In this document: positions 1-11,165 of the stretch, one piece after another
Position numbering within the stretch: position 1 is the stretch's first letter
Layout: each line of letters begins with the position of its first letter
From: Cellulomonas chitinilytica
Lineage (GTDB): Bacteria; Actinomycetota; Actinomycetes; Actinomycetales; Cellulomonadaceae
Assembly: GCF_016862675.1 (NCBI RefSeq)
Contig: NZ_BONK01000004.1
Location: 186,001 to 250,000 of the forward strand
Length of the DNA: 64,000 nucleotides
Direction of reading: 5' to 3'
Position numbers and translations under genes: made by a program
Notes under the pieces: generated by a model
Databases searched by the model: none
What the model was told of the DNA's origin: nothing
What the model saw: only the letters and a program-made list of their open reading frames with translations

Positions 1-192
1 ATGCCGGTGTGGCTGCAGTGGATCGGCTGGCTGTCGCCGCTGTGGCACGCCACGGAGATCGGCCGGTCGCTCTCGTACGGGTCGCCGCCGGGCGCGTGGC
101 CGGTGGGCGTGCACCTGGCGATCCTGCTGGTCATGGCGACGACCGGCTGGGTGCTCGCGCGGCGCGTGTTCGTGAGGAGGCTGCGCGGATGA
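1..192 (+). CDS. ABC-2 type transporter permease, C-terminal fragment
   Basis: The gene begins upstream of the window; only the last 63 residues or so are visible. The fragment has the Pro-Leu-Trp-His-Ala motif (SPLWHATE), which is typical of the last periplasmic loop of DrrB/NodJ-type ABC-2 export permeases, followed by a final membrane helix and a basic tail. Its stop overlaps the start of the next permease by 4 bp (ATGA), so the two are translationally coupled and probably form a heteromeric permease. The ATPase is presumably upstream, outside the window. The substrate cannot be told. Confidence 0.75.
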   Translation: MPVWLQWIGWLSPLWHATEIGRSLSYGSPPGAWPVGVHLAILLVMATTGWVLARRVFVRRLRG

Positions 193-1013
193 CGACGACC
201 ACGGCCCCGGCACCGGTGCGGCGCGGCGGCGGTGTCCGCGCGCTGTACGCGGGGAACGCGCGCGCGATCCTGATGCGCAGCCTGACGGCGACGAAGTCCT
301 CGAACTGGGCGGTCGTGCTGTCCGGCTTCTTCGAGCCGGTCTTCTACCTGGTCGCGATGGGGTACGGGCTGGGCTCGTTCGTCGGCGACCTCACGCTGCC
401 GACGGGCGAGACGGTGTCGTACGCGGCGTTCATCGCCCCCGGCCTGCTCGCCGTCTCGGCCATGAACGGCGCGGTCTACGACTCGACGTGGAACGTCTTC
501 TTCAAGCTCCACTTCGGCAAGCTCTACCAGGCGCAGCTGACGACCTCGATCGGCCCGCTCGACGTGGCGCTCGGGGAGATCTCGTATGCGCTCCTGCGCG
601 GCGGCGTGTACGCGCTCGGGTTCCTCACGGTCATGCAGGTCATGGGCCTGAACCTGGCGTGGTCGGCGGTCGCGGCGGTGCCCGCCGTGCTGCTCGTCGC
701 GTTCGGGTTCGCGTCCGTCGGGATGGCGGTGACGAGCTACCTCAAGACCTTCCAGCAGATGGACTGGGTCACGTTCGTCATGCTGCCGATGTTCCTGTTC
801 TCGGCGACGTTCTACCCGCTGTCGGTGTACCCCGAGCCGATCCAGTGGCTGATCAAGGCGATGCCGCTGTGGCACGGCGTCGAGCTGGTGCGCGGGCTGA
901 CGCTGGGCGTCCTCGACCCGTCGATGTACGTGCACGTCGCGTACTACGTCGTCATGGTCGTCGTCGGGCTGACGTTCACCACGACCCGGCTGCGGGCGCT
1001 CTTCCTCGACTGA
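189..1013 (+). CDS. ABC-2 type transporter permease (DrrB/NodJ-like)
   Basis: A 274-residue integral membrane protein. It starts at the ATG that overlaps the preceding permease stop. The N-terminal 20 residues are cytosolic and basic or Thr-rich, followed by about six hydrophobic segments. The C-terminal motif (MPLWHGVELVRG) matches the same loop in the upstream permease, so the two are paralogous halves of one exporter. Families of this type export drugs, lipids or polysaccharides; the sequence does not say which. It runs convergent to the FN3-CBM2 gene with only 19 bp between stops and no clear terminator in the gap. Confidence 0.85.
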   Translation: MTTTTAPAPVRRGGGVRALYAGNARAILMRSLTATKSSNWAVVLSGFFEPVFYLVAMGYGLGSFVGDLTLPTGETVSYAAFIAPGLLAVSAMNGAVYDSTWNVFFKLHFGKLYQAQLTTSIGPLDVALGEISYALLRGGVYALGFLTVMQVMGLNLAWSAVAAVPAVLLVAFGFASVGMAVTSYLKTFQQMDWVTFVMLPMFLFSATFYPLSVYPEPIQWLIKAMPLWHGVELVRGLTLGVLDPSMYVHVAYYVVMVVVGLTFTTTRLRALFLD

Positions 1014-1032
1014 CGACTGACGCCTGACGGGG

Positions 1033-2436
1033 TCAGCCGACCATGCAGGGTGCGCCGTTCACCGTGAACGCGGTCGGCGCGGTGTTCGTGCCGCCGTGCG
1101 ACCCGTTGAACCCGATGTCGGTGCTCGCCCCCGGCGCGAGCACCGCGTTCCACGGCTGACCCGTGGCGGTGACGGCCGAGCCGGTCTGCGACCACGTGGC
1201 GCTCCAGCCCTGCGTCACCTTCTGGCCGGTCGGGAACGTGAAGCCGAGCGTCCAGGTCAGCGGGGACGTGGCGGTGTTGGTGAGCCTGATCCGGGCGGTG
1301 AACCCGGTGCTCCAGCCGTTCGCCGAGTAGGCCACCGTGCAGCCGGGGCCCGGGATGACGTCGTCGAGCGTGAACGCCCGGAGCACGTCGGAGGCGACCC
1401 CGACGTCGCCGGCGGAGCCGACGGCCCGGACCTGGAACGCGTACTCGCGCATGGGCCACAGGCCGGTGACGGTGTACCGGGCCACCGCGCTCGTGCCGAC
1501 GACGGCGATCGCGTCGCCGGAGATCTGCTCGACCTGGTAGGTGACGTCGCCGGGCACGTCGTCCCACACGAGCGTGAGCGTCGTGCCGGTCGCACTCGTC
1601 TGGTGGAGGCCGGTGACCTTCCCGGGCTTGCCCGGCAGCGTCCTGAACGTCCCCGCCGGGCTCGCGGCGGACCGGTTGCCGGTGCGGTCCCGCGCGCGGA
1701 CGACGAACGAGTACGACGCGCCGGCGGCGAGTCCCGTCGCCTCGTACGTGGTCGTCGACGACGACCCGACGAACGCCTCGGTGTCGCCCTGCAGGACGTA
1801 GACGTCGTAGCCGGCGACGCCGAAGGGCGCCATGGTCCCGCCGGGGTCCGTCGACGCCGTCCAGGACAGGGTGGCACCGCTCGCCGTGACGGCGGTCGCG
1901 ACCGGCGCCCCGGGGGCGGAGGGCGGGGTCGTGTCGCGCACGATCTCGCGGACCGTCGACGCGTCGACGGCGTCGGACAGCGGCCCGAGCACCCCGCCCG
2001 ACCCGACCGCCCGGACGAAGAACACGTACTCGGTCGACTGCGTCAGGCCGGTGATCGTGTAGTGCGTGACCGCGCTGGTGCCGACGCCGCCGATCACGTC
2101 GCCCGTGAGCTGCGAGACGCGGTAGGCGACGGCGCCCGGCACCGCCGTCCACCCGAGCGTGATCGTGGTGCCGGTCGCGTCCGTCGGCGTGATGCCGGTG
2201 ACCTTCCCGGGCTGCGTCGACCCGGTCGGTGCGGGCGTCGGTGCGGGCGTCGGCGAGGCCGTGGTCGTCGCCGACGCCGTGGGTGTGGCCGTCGCCGTGG
2301 GTGTGGCGGTCGCCGCGGGAGCTGCCGCCCGGGCGTCGTCGGTGGTCAGTGCGCCGACGAGCAGGGCGGCGGCGAGCGAGAGCGCCGCGAGCGGTGTGGT
2401 GCGTGAACGGAGCCATGTGCCGGACGGTCGTGCCAT
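1033..2436 (-). CDS. secreted FN3-CBM2 protein without a catalytic domain
   Basis: 467 residues. A Sec signal peptide (about 1-40) precedes an Ala/Thr/Pro linker of alternating Thr-Pro, three fibronectin type III domains (about 75-165, 172-265 and 272-360) and a C-terminal family 2 cellulose-binding module (about 366-467, Cys at both ends, with WSTGF, TWTLGF and WNA motifs). No glycoside hydrolase, lyase, esterase or LPMO fold is visible. FN3 domains 1 and 3 resemble each other more than domain 2. The ATG at 2436 is chosen because the signal peptide starts there and a GAGG lies just upstream. It may be a cellulose-adhesion or accessory protein. Its promoter nearly duplicates that of the neighbouring GH9 cellulase, so the two are probably induced together. 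Confidence 0.8.
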   Translation of the reverse strand: MARPSGTWLRSRTTPLAALSLAAALLVGALTTDDARAAAPAATATPTATATPTASATTTASPTPAPTPAPTGSTQPGKVTGITPTDATGTTITLGWTAVPGAVAYRVSQLTGDVIGGVGTSAVTHYTITGLTQSTEYVFFVRAVGSGGVLGPLSDAVDASTVREIVRDTTPPSAPGAPVATAVTASGATLSWTASTDPGGTMAPFGVAGYDVYVLQGDTEAFVGSSSTTTYEATGLAAGASYSFVVRARDRTGNRSAASPAGTFRTLPGKPGKVTGLHQTSATGTTLTLVWDDVPGDVTYQVEQISGDAIAVVGTSAVARYTVTGLWPMREYAFQVRAVGSAGDVGVASDVLRAFTLDDVIPGPGCTVAYSANGWSTGFTARIRLTNTATSPLTWTLGFTFPTGQKVTQGWSATWSQTGSAVTATGQPWNAVLAPGASTDIGFNGSHGGTNTAPTAFTVNGAPCMVG

Positions 2437-2519
2437 GAGGACCTCGTCAGCGCCGGAGCGGGGTCGCCTGGACACCGCTGTCCTGTGGCTCGCGCTCCCC
2501 CGGCGCGACGCGCCTGCGC

Positions 2520-2564
2520 ATCGTGACGACACCGGAACCCGCAGGTCAACGGGCCAAAGCGATT
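2520..2564 (-). promoter_or_regulatory. promoter and LacI-type core site of the FN3-CBM2 gene
   Basis: On the gene strand: a -35 TTGACC (2544-2549), an 18-bp spacer and a -10 CACGAT (2520-2525). Eight bp upstream of the -35 lies AATCGCTT (2557-2564), which fits the LacI-family core AANCGNTT. The block from the -10 into the 5' UTR (ACGATGCGCAGGCGCGTCG) is identical to the one upstream of the GH9 gene at the same spacing. Confidence 0.6.
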
Positions 2565-2595
2565 CGCGTCGGCGACACCGCGACCTCCGGACGTG

Positions 2596-2635
2596 CCGGA
2601 GGCGGCACCCCTCCCACAAGGAGTGCCGCCTCCGG
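2596..2635 (-). terminator. hairpin terminator after cenB
   Basis: A perfect 13-bp stem (CCGGAGGCGGCAC with its complement at 2623-2635) and a 14-nt loop, 20 bp past the stop of the GH9 gene. It separates that transcript from the promoter of the FN3-CBM2 gene. Confidence 0.7.
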
Positions 2636-2655
2636 TGTCCTGCGTCGGGCCCGGA

Positions 2656-5967
<3,312 letters not shown>

Positions 5968-5995
5968 CAACCAGCGCCGGGGGAGCCCGGACGTG

Positions 5996-6030
5996 CGACG
6001 ACCCCGGTCCGTCGCGGACCGGGGTCGTCG
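5996..6030 (-). terminator. strong hairpin terminator of the helical membrane protein gene
   Basis: A perfect 16-bp stem (CGACGACCCCGGTCCG at 5996-6011, complement at 6015-6030) with a 3-nt loop, immediately past the stop at 6037 on the minus strand. Confidence 0.75.
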
Positions 6031-6036
6031 GGAACG

Positions 6037-6912
6037 TCAGATCGCCGGGCCCTCGTTGCCCTCGTCGGGCTTGGTGGTCGACTTCGGCGCGGCGCGACGG
6101 GTGACCTTCTTCGCCGTCTCGGCGGCGGCGTCCTTGGCCTCGGTGACCTTCTCGGTCAGGTCCTCCTTGGCCTCCGCCACCTTGTCCGAGAGGTCGTCCT
6201 TGGCGCCGGCGACCGTCTCGGCCGCCTTCCGGCTCGCCTCGCGGCCCTTCGCGACCGCGGCGCCCGCCGCCTCCCCCAGGGCGTCCGCCGCGTCGCCCAC
6301 CACCGCGGACGCGCTGTGGTGGTGCCCCGAGCTGCCCAGCGACTCGGACGGCTCCCACGGCTCGGCCCACGGGTCCACCTGCGAGCGGGACCTCGACCAC
6401 GCGGCGATGGCCGCCCCGGCGACGGCGATGCCGGTCAGGACCCAGAAGATCTTCGCGCCGGTGTGCCGCTTGCGCTTCTCCTCGGCGGCCTCGACGACGG
6501 CGGCCGCGATCGCCGCCGACCTCTTCGACGCCTTGTCCGCGGCGACGTCCGCGACGTGCTCGGCGGTGGCGCCCGCGCGGGCCGCCGCGTCGTTCAGCAC
6601 CGTCACGAGCCGCGGGATGAGGTCGTCGACCAGCTTGTCGTGCGCGGTGTCGATCGCCGGCGACACCGTCTCGGCGGCCTTCTCGACCTTCGGCGCCGCC
6701 GCCTTCAGGCTCTCCTTGTACAGGTGCTCGGCACGGGGGAGCAGCCAGTCGATGAACGCCTCGACCTTCGGCGTCGTCCACTCCTTCGCCTGGTAGGCGG
6801 CGTCGCCGGCCTTCGCGGCCGCCTCCTTGGCGCTCGCGGCGAGGTCGGCGGCCTGCTCCTTCAGGTGCTCGGTGTCGACATCGAGCTTGTGGCTGGTCTT
6901 CGTGACGGGCAT
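6037..6912 (-). CDS. Ala/Lys-rich helical protein with one membrane helix
   Basis: 291 residues, not assignable to a named family by eye. Residues 1-150 are charged amphipathic helix, rich in Ala, Lys and Glu. One hydrophobic segment lies at about 152-172 (IFWVLTGIAVAGAAIAAW), flanked by basic residues. The C-terminal 100 residues contain repeating 11-residue units of the type KDDLSDKVAEA and KEDLTEKVTEA, which resemble apolipoprotein/LEA-type helices. The protein is probably membrane-anchored with both ends as long helices. The ATG at 6912 has GGGAG 5-6 nt upstream; a GTG two codons earlier is less likely. It is divergent from ppiA. Confidence 0.7.
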   Translation of the reverse strand: MPVTKTSHKLDVDTEHLKEQAADLAASAKEAAAKAGDAAYQAKEWTTPKVEAFIDWLLPRAEHLYKESLKAAAPKVEKAAETVSPAIDTAHDKLVDDLIPRLVTVLNDAAARAGATAEHVADVAADKASKRSAAIAAAVVEAAEEKRKRHTGAKIFWVLTGIAVAGAAIAAWSRSRSQVDPWAEPWEPSESLGSSGHHHSASAVVGDAADALGEAAGAAVAKGREASRKAAETVAGAKDDLSDKVAEAKEDLTEKVTEAKDAAAETAKKVTRRAAPKSTTKPDEGNEGPAI

Positions 6913-7033
6913 ATCCACTCCCGGCGGTTCGGTGGGTCGTTCGCGTCAGCGGTGGTGCAGGTCGGGGCACTGAGCACCCACTCTGCCACCGGTCCTCGGA
7001 CCTCGCAGCGGCGTGCGTGCGAGACTTGTCGCC

Positions 7034-7573
7034 ATGTTCGCGACCTTGCACACGACCGCCGGTGACATCCGGATCGAGCTGTACCCGAACCACGCGCCGA
7101 ACACCGTCGAGAACTTCGTCGGTCTCGCCCGGGGCACCAAGCCGTGGACGGACCCCGCGACCGGCCAGGAGCGCACGGACGCCCTCTACGAGGGTGTCGT
7201 GTTCCACCGCGTCATCTCCGGCTTCATGATCCAGGGCGGCGACCCGCTGGGGAACGGCCGCGGCGGCCCGGGCTACAACTTCGACGACGAGATCCACCCC
7301 GAGCTCGGCTTCACGGAGCCCTACCTGCTCGCGATGGCGAACGCCGGCAAGCGCCTCGACCCCGCGACGGGCAAGGTCGGCGGCACCAACGGCTCGCAGT
7401 TCTTCATCTCGGTCGCGCCGACCGCCTGGCTCACCGGCAAGCACACGATCTTCGGCAAGGTCGCGGACGCGGAGAGCCGCGCGGTGGTCGACGCGATCGC
7501 CGCGACGCCGACGCGCCCCGGTGACCGGCCCGTCGAGGACGTCGTCATCAGCTCCATCACCGTCGAAGACTGA
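7034..7573 (+). CDS. ppiA: peptidyl-prolyl cis-trans isomerase, cyclophilin type
   Basis: A 179-residue cytosolic cyclophilin with no signal peptide. Motifs in order: N-terminal FATLHTTAGDIRIELYP, FHRVISGFMIQGGDP (catalytic Arg and Gln), NGSQFFI and a GKHTIFGKV end. Cyclophilins isomerise X-Pro bonds. The gene opens the conserved actinobacterial run ppiA-rhomboid-crgA near the replication origin. The start at 7034 lies 7 nt after a weak -10 (GAGACT), so it may be translated leaderless. Confidence 0.95.
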   Translation: MFATLHTTAGDIRIELYPNHAPNTVENFVGLARGTKPWTDPATGQERTDALYEGVVFHRVISGFMIQGGDPLGNGRGGPGYNFDDEIHPELGFTEPYLLAMANAGKRLDPATGKVGGTNGSQFFISVAPTAWLTGKHTIFGKVADAESRAVVDAIAATPTRPGDRPVEDVVISSITVED

Positions 7574-8444
7574 GCGGGTCCCCATCACCGAGAACGCCGC
7601 GACCCCGGTCGCACCGCCGGTCTGCCCGCGACACCCGGACCGGGTGTCGTACGTGCGCTGCCAGCGGTGCGGCCGGCCGGTGTGCCCGGACTGCCAGCGT
7701 CAGGCGGCCGTCGGGGTGCAGTGCGTCGACTGCGTGAACCAGGCGGCGCGCTCGACCGCCACGTCGCCGGCGGGCCGCACCCCGCTGGGCGGCCGGCGGC
7801 AGACCGGTCCGCCGGTCGTGACCATCGGCATCATCGCCGTCTGCGTGGTCAGCTTCGTGCTTCAGCTGGCGGTGCCGGGCTGGACCCGTCAGTGGCTCTT
7901 CGCGCCGGTGATCGGTGCCGACGAGCCGTGGCGGTTCCTCACCGCCGCGTTCCTGCACTCCCCCGGCGGCTACCTCCACATCATCGCGAACATGATCGCG
8001 CTGTGGATGGTCGGCCCCTTCCTGGAGACCGCGCTCGGACGGGCGCGGTACCTCACGCTCTACCTGCTGAGCGCCGTGGCCGGTTCCGTCAGCTGCCTGC
8101 TGCTCGCCGAGCCGCTCGGCACCTGGGGGGTCGCGGTCGTCGGCGCGTCCGGTGCCGTGTTCGGCCTGTTCGGCGCGGTGCTCGTGGTGCTGCGCCGGCT
8201 GCAGGGGAACGCCGCCGGGATCCTCGGCGTGATCGTGCTCAACGTGGTGATCGGGTTCGTCGTGCCCGGCATCGCGTGGCAGGCGCACCTCGGTGGCCTC
8301 GTCGTCGGGGCCCTGCTGGGCGCCGCGTACGCGTACGCACCGCCCGCCCGGCGGGCCGTCACCGCGTGGCTCGCGCCCGCGCTCGTCGGCGGGGCGATGC
8401 TCCTCGCGACCGTCTCGGTGTACGCGACCTACGGCTTCCTCTGA
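7521..8444 (+). CDS. rhomboid family intramembrane serine protease with N-terminal zinc ribbon
   Basis: About 287-307 residues. The N-terminal zinc-ribbon-like segment has CPRHP, CQRCGRPVCPDC and CVDC. Six or so membrane helices follow, with the catalytic Ser in GASGAVFGLFG and the His in WQAHLGGLVVG. Rhomboids cleave membrane protein substrates within the bilayer. The start is unclear: no ATG, GTG or TTG lies between the GTG at 7521, inside ppiA, and the zinc ribbon. The real start may therefore be 7521 or a rare ATC codon just after the ppiA stop (7584). Translation coupled to ppiA is likely. Confidence 0.88.
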   Translation: MTGPSRTSSSAPSPSKTERVPITENAATPVAPPVCPRHPDRVSYVRCQRCGRPVCPDCQRQAAVGVQCVDCVNQAARSTATSPAGRTPLGGRRQTGPPVVTIGIIAVCVVSFVLQLAVPGWTRQWLFAPVIGADEPWRFLTAAFLHSPGGYLHIIANMIALWMVGPFLETALGRARYLTLYLLSAVAGSVSCLLLAEPLGTWGVAVVGASGAVFGLFGAVLVVLRRLQGNAAGILGVIVLNVVIGFVVPGIAWQAHLGGLVVGALLGAAYAYAPPARRAVTAWLAPALVGGAMLLATVSVYATYGFL

Positions 8445-8576
8445 GCCGTTCGCCCGACGTTCGCCCTCCGGGCGACCGCGCGTCGTCGCGCGTCCGCACC
8501 CCGCACACCCGCCCGCAGGATCGTTCCTGACGAACGATCCGGGGCCCTCGCGACGATCCCCAGCGATACTCACAGG

Positions 8577-8606
8577 TGTGGAACTACACCCGTGTAGTTA
8601 TCCACA
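8577..8606. other. palindrome containing a consensus DnaA box
   Basis: AACTACAC (8582-8589) and its perfect inverted copy GTGTAGTT (8592-8599) are separated by CC. The right arm runs into TTATCCACA (8598-8606), an exact DnaA box. The left arm is preceded by TGTGG, an imperfect inverted copy. It lies between convergent genes, where no promoter is expected. Confidence 0.55.
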
Positions 8607-8678
8607 GACTTGTGCACCACTGGGGATGGAGCGGACATCTCCGCAGGTCAGCACACTGTGACCGTCGTCCTCAGCGAA

Positions 8679-8696
8679 CTGTCCACATGGGGACAG
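8679..8696 (+). other. second DnaA-like box and small inverted repeat
   Basis: CTGTCCACA (8679-8687) differs by one base from the high-GC DnaA box TTGTCCACA. It forms an inverted repeat with GGACAG just downstream. Between this site and the palindrome at 8577-8606 I see no gene. Confidence 0.35.
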
Positions 8697-8736
8697 CGTG
8701 GGGACAGAGGATGCTGCGGCCGTCCTCGGCCCGATG

Positions 8737-8789
8737 CCCGGCACCGGCCACCCGACGCCCGGCACCGGCCTCCCGACGCCCGACGCCCG
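8737..8789. repeat. 2.5 copies of a 21-bp tandem repeat
   Basis: Two 21-bp units starting CCCGGCACCGGCC (8737-8757 and 8758-8778, one mismatch) are followed by a partial unit. It lies in the 433-bp gap between the rhomboid and crgA stops. No coding capacity was recognised in the gap. Confidence 0.7.
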
Positions 8790-8877
8790 TCAGCGAGCAT
8801 GACGAAGGCCGGGCCGACGGAAGGCGTCGACCCGGCGGGCGTCGGTGCAGGTGGCGGCTGTGCGGGGGAGCGGCTGG

Positions 8878-9126
8878 TCAGCGCCAGCGCGTCGTCATGC
8901 TGAAGCCGGCGATGATGAACGCGAAGCCGATGGCGAGGTTCCACTGGTCGATGCCGGGGACCGGGTACCGGGACTGCGACAGGTACGTCACGACGATCCA
9001 CACCAGGCCGACGACCATGAGCCCGAGCATCACGGGCACGAACCACGGCGGGTTGACCTTCGGGCCCGACGACTTCGCGGGCGGCGGCGTGTACGCAGCC
9101 TTCTTGCGTGACCTCGACTCAGGCAC
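8878..9126 (-). CDS. crgA: cell division protein CrgA
   Basis: An 82-residue protein with a basic N-terminus (PESRSRKKAAYTPPP), a first membrane helix beginning at KVNPPWFVPVMLGLM and a second (WNLAIGFAFIIAGFSMTTRW). Both are hallmarks of CrgA, which coordinates the growth and sporulation septum with FtsZ and penicillin-binding proteins in actinobacteria. The GTG at 9126 is chosen because AGGAG lies about 8 nt upstream and because family members start at this motif. It is divergent from the DUF881 gene. Confidence 0.93.
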   Translation of the reverse strand: MPESRSRKKAAYTPPPAKSSGPKVNPPWFVPVMLGLMVVGLVWIVVTYLSQSRYPVPGIDQWNLAIGFAFIIAGFSMTTRWR

Positions 9127-9311
9127 GTCGGGGGCTCCTGTCAGCGGCGGTGTGGGCGGCCGGTCGCGCAGGGGCGGCGGTCGCCGATCGGCAGATCGGG
9201 TGGAACGGCGGTCGACGTCCCCACCGACCACGCTGGGCGTCACCGGCCGGGCACATCGTGACCTAGCGTAGTGGCCACCACCACCCGGCGAGGCCCCTCC
9301 AGGAGCAGTCC

Positions 9312-10151
9312 GTGACCGAGCACCCGCACCGCAAGCGACGCCTGGTCGCGCGCGGCACGCTGTCGGTGGCCCTCGTGCTGGCCCTGTCGGGGACCATCTT
9401 CGCCGCCAACGCGAAGTTCGCGCGCGCGACGGGGGACCGTCACCCGGAGGACCTCGCCGACCTCACCGAGGTCGAGGCGTCGCGCGTCGAAGACCTGTCG
9501 TCGCAGGTGGACGCGCTGCGCGGCGAGGTCGACACGCTCACCGAGGACGAGAACTCGGGTCACGACGTCGGGTCCCCGGGCCTCGGCTACGTCGTCGAGG
9601 GCGGCAGCACGCCCGTCGTCGGGCCGGGGCTCACCGTGAAGCTCGACGACGCCCCCGAGGACTCGCTGCGGCTGGCCGACGTCAGCGCGGACGTGCTCGT
9701 CGTCCACCAGCAGGACATCCAGTCCGTCATGAACGCGCTCTGGGCGGGCGGCGCCGAGGCGATGACGCTCATGGACCAGCGGGTGATCTCGACGAGCGCC
9801 GTGCGGTGCATCGGGAACGTCCTCATCCTCCAGGGCCGGCGCTACTCGCCGCCGTACGAGGTGCGCGCGATCGGTGACCCGGCCCGTCTCAAGGCCGCCC
9901 TGTCCGCGTCCCCGGCCGTCCAGGCGTACGTGCGGGACGCCGGCGACGTCGGCCTCGGCTGGTCGGTGACGGTCGCGTCCGATCCGCTCGAGCTGCCCGC
10001 CTACTCGGGCGCCACCGAGCTGTCCTCCGCGACCGTCCCGGAAGGGGTCGAGATCCTGCCCGGCATCCCGGCGACGAGCACCGAACCCGGAGCGACCGAG
10101 GAGCCCAGGCCGACGTCCGGCACGACCTCCGGGCCGAGGAACGAGCCGTGA
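9312..10151 (+). CDS. DUF881 family membrane-anchored protein
   Basis: 279 residues: a basic N-terminus, one membrane helix (about 14-33) and a periplasmic coiled coil (about 50-80, ALRGEVDTL). The DUF881 core follows, with the signature run PGLTVKLDDAP, VLVVHQQDIQSVMNALW and a conserved Cys in VRCIGNVLILQGRRYSPPY. The function is unknown; in actinobacteria it is found next to crgA, sortase and pknB. The GTG start has AGGAG 8 nt upstream. A Pro/Thr/Glu-rich tail of about 30 residues ends the protein. The next gene overlaps its stop by 4 bp. Confidence 0.85.
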   Translation: MTEHPHRKRRLVARGTLSVALVLALSGTIFAANAKFARATGDRHPEDLADLTEVEASRVEDLSSQVDALRGEVDTLTEDENSGHDVGSPGLGYVVEGGSTPVVGPGLTVKLDDAPEDSLRLADVSADVLVVHQQDIQSVMNALWAGGAEAMTLMDQRVISTSAVRCIGNVLILQGRRYSPPYEVRAIGDPARLKAALSASPAVQAYVRDAGDVGLGWSVTVASDPLELPAYSGATELSSATVPEGVEILPGIPATSTEPGATEEPRPTSGTTSGPRNEP

Positions 10152-10957
10152 GCGACCCGACCCCCTCGGAGCCGCAGCAGGCCCCGACGCGGTCGCAGGC
10201 GCGCTCCCGCGCGAAGGCCGCGAGGACACGGCGCACCGGTCACGTCGTCTACGGCACGCTCGGCGTCGTCGGCGAGCTGCTCATCACCGCGGGCGTGCTG
10301 CTGTTCGCGTTCCTCGCGTGGCAGCTGTGGTGGACGGACGTCGAGGGCAACCGCGCGCAGGCGCAGGTCGTCCGCGAGCTCGAGCGGGACCCGGTGCCGA
10401 GCCCGACGGCCTCCGCGTCGGGACCCGTCGTCGCACCGCCGCGCCACGACGACCCGCCCGTGCTGGCCGAGCCGCCGCACGCGACGACGTTCGCGACGAT
10501 CCAGGTGCCGCGCTGGGACGGGGAGCCCGAGCGGCCGATCAGCCAGGGCGTGGACCGGGCGACCGTGCTGGACGTGCTGGGCGTCGGCCACTACCCGGGC
10601 ACCGCGATGCCGGGCGGCGTCGGCAACTTCGCCGTCGCGGGCCACCGGACCACGTACGCCAAGCCGTTCAACCGCATCCAGGAGCTGCAGGTCGGCGACC
10701 CGCTGGTCGTCCGGACCGCCGACACCTGGTACGTGTACCGCGTGACGTCGACGGAGATCGTGGCGCCCTCGAACGTCTCCGTCATCGCCCCCGTGCCCGG
10801 CGACCCGACCGCGACGCCGACCGAGCGCCTCATCACGCTCACCACCTGCCACCCGATGTTCTCGGCCCGGCAGCGCTTCATCGTGCACGGGACCCTCGAC
10901 TACTGGGCGCCCGTCGCGGACGGCACCCCCGCCGAGCTCCTCGGTGGCGCATCATGA
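10148..10957 (+). CDS. class E sortase
   Basis: 269 residues with a cytosolic basic N-terminus, one membrane helix (about 35-57) and an extracellular sortase domain. Catalytic residues are visible: His in AGHRTTYAKPF, Cys in ITLTTCHP and the following Arg in SARQR. Class E sortases attach LAXTG-type surface proteins to peptidoglycan. The GTG overlaps the DUF881 stop (GTGA), so the two are co-translated. No sortase substrate was recognised in the window. Confidence 0.92.
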   Translation: MSDPTPSEPQQAPTRSQARSRAKAARTRRTGHVVYGTLGVVGELLITAGVLLFAFLAWQLWWTDVEGNRAQAQVVRELERDPVPSPTASASGPVVAPPRHDDPPVLAEPPHATTFATIQVPRWDGEPERPISQGVDRATVLDVLGVGHYPGTAMPGGVGNFAVAGHRTTYAKPFNRIQELQVGDPLVVRTADTWYVYRVTSTEIVAPSNVSVIAPVPGDPTATPTERLITLTTCHPMFSARQRFIVHGTLDYWAPVADGTPAELLGGAS

Positions 10958-11006
10958 ACGCTCGACGAGTCGCTCGACGAATCGCTCGACCGGGAAGGGG
11001 TCGCTG

Positions 11007-11165
11007 ATGTACGGATGGCTGTGGCGTCACCTGCCCGGCCCGGCGGCCGTGCGGGTGGTCACGCTGGTCGTCGCGGCGTTCGTCGTGCTGGCCGTCTGCT
11101 TCCTGTGGGTGTTCCCGGCCGTGGCACCCTTCATGCCGTTCAACGAGACCACAGTGGGTGAGTGA
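11007..11165 (+). CDS. small conserved-position membrane protein
   Basis: 52 residues, starting MYGWLWRHLPGP, with one long hydrophobic helix (VVTLVVAAFVVLAVCFLWVF) and a short acidic tail. The ATG at 11007 has AAGGGG about 8 nt upstream. Its place between sortase E and pabA, with the stop inside the start of pabA, suggests it belongs to the same transcript. I recall small proteins of this kind at this position in other actinobacteria, but know no function. Confidence 0.75.
   Translation: MYGWLWRHLPGPAAVRVVTLVVAAFVVLAVCFLWVFPAVAPFMPFNETTVGE

Noticed and set aside
8576..9271. Plus-strand frame across the crgA region
   Set aside because: It covers the DnaA-box region and runs antisense to crgA, with an Arg/Pro-rich shadow product.
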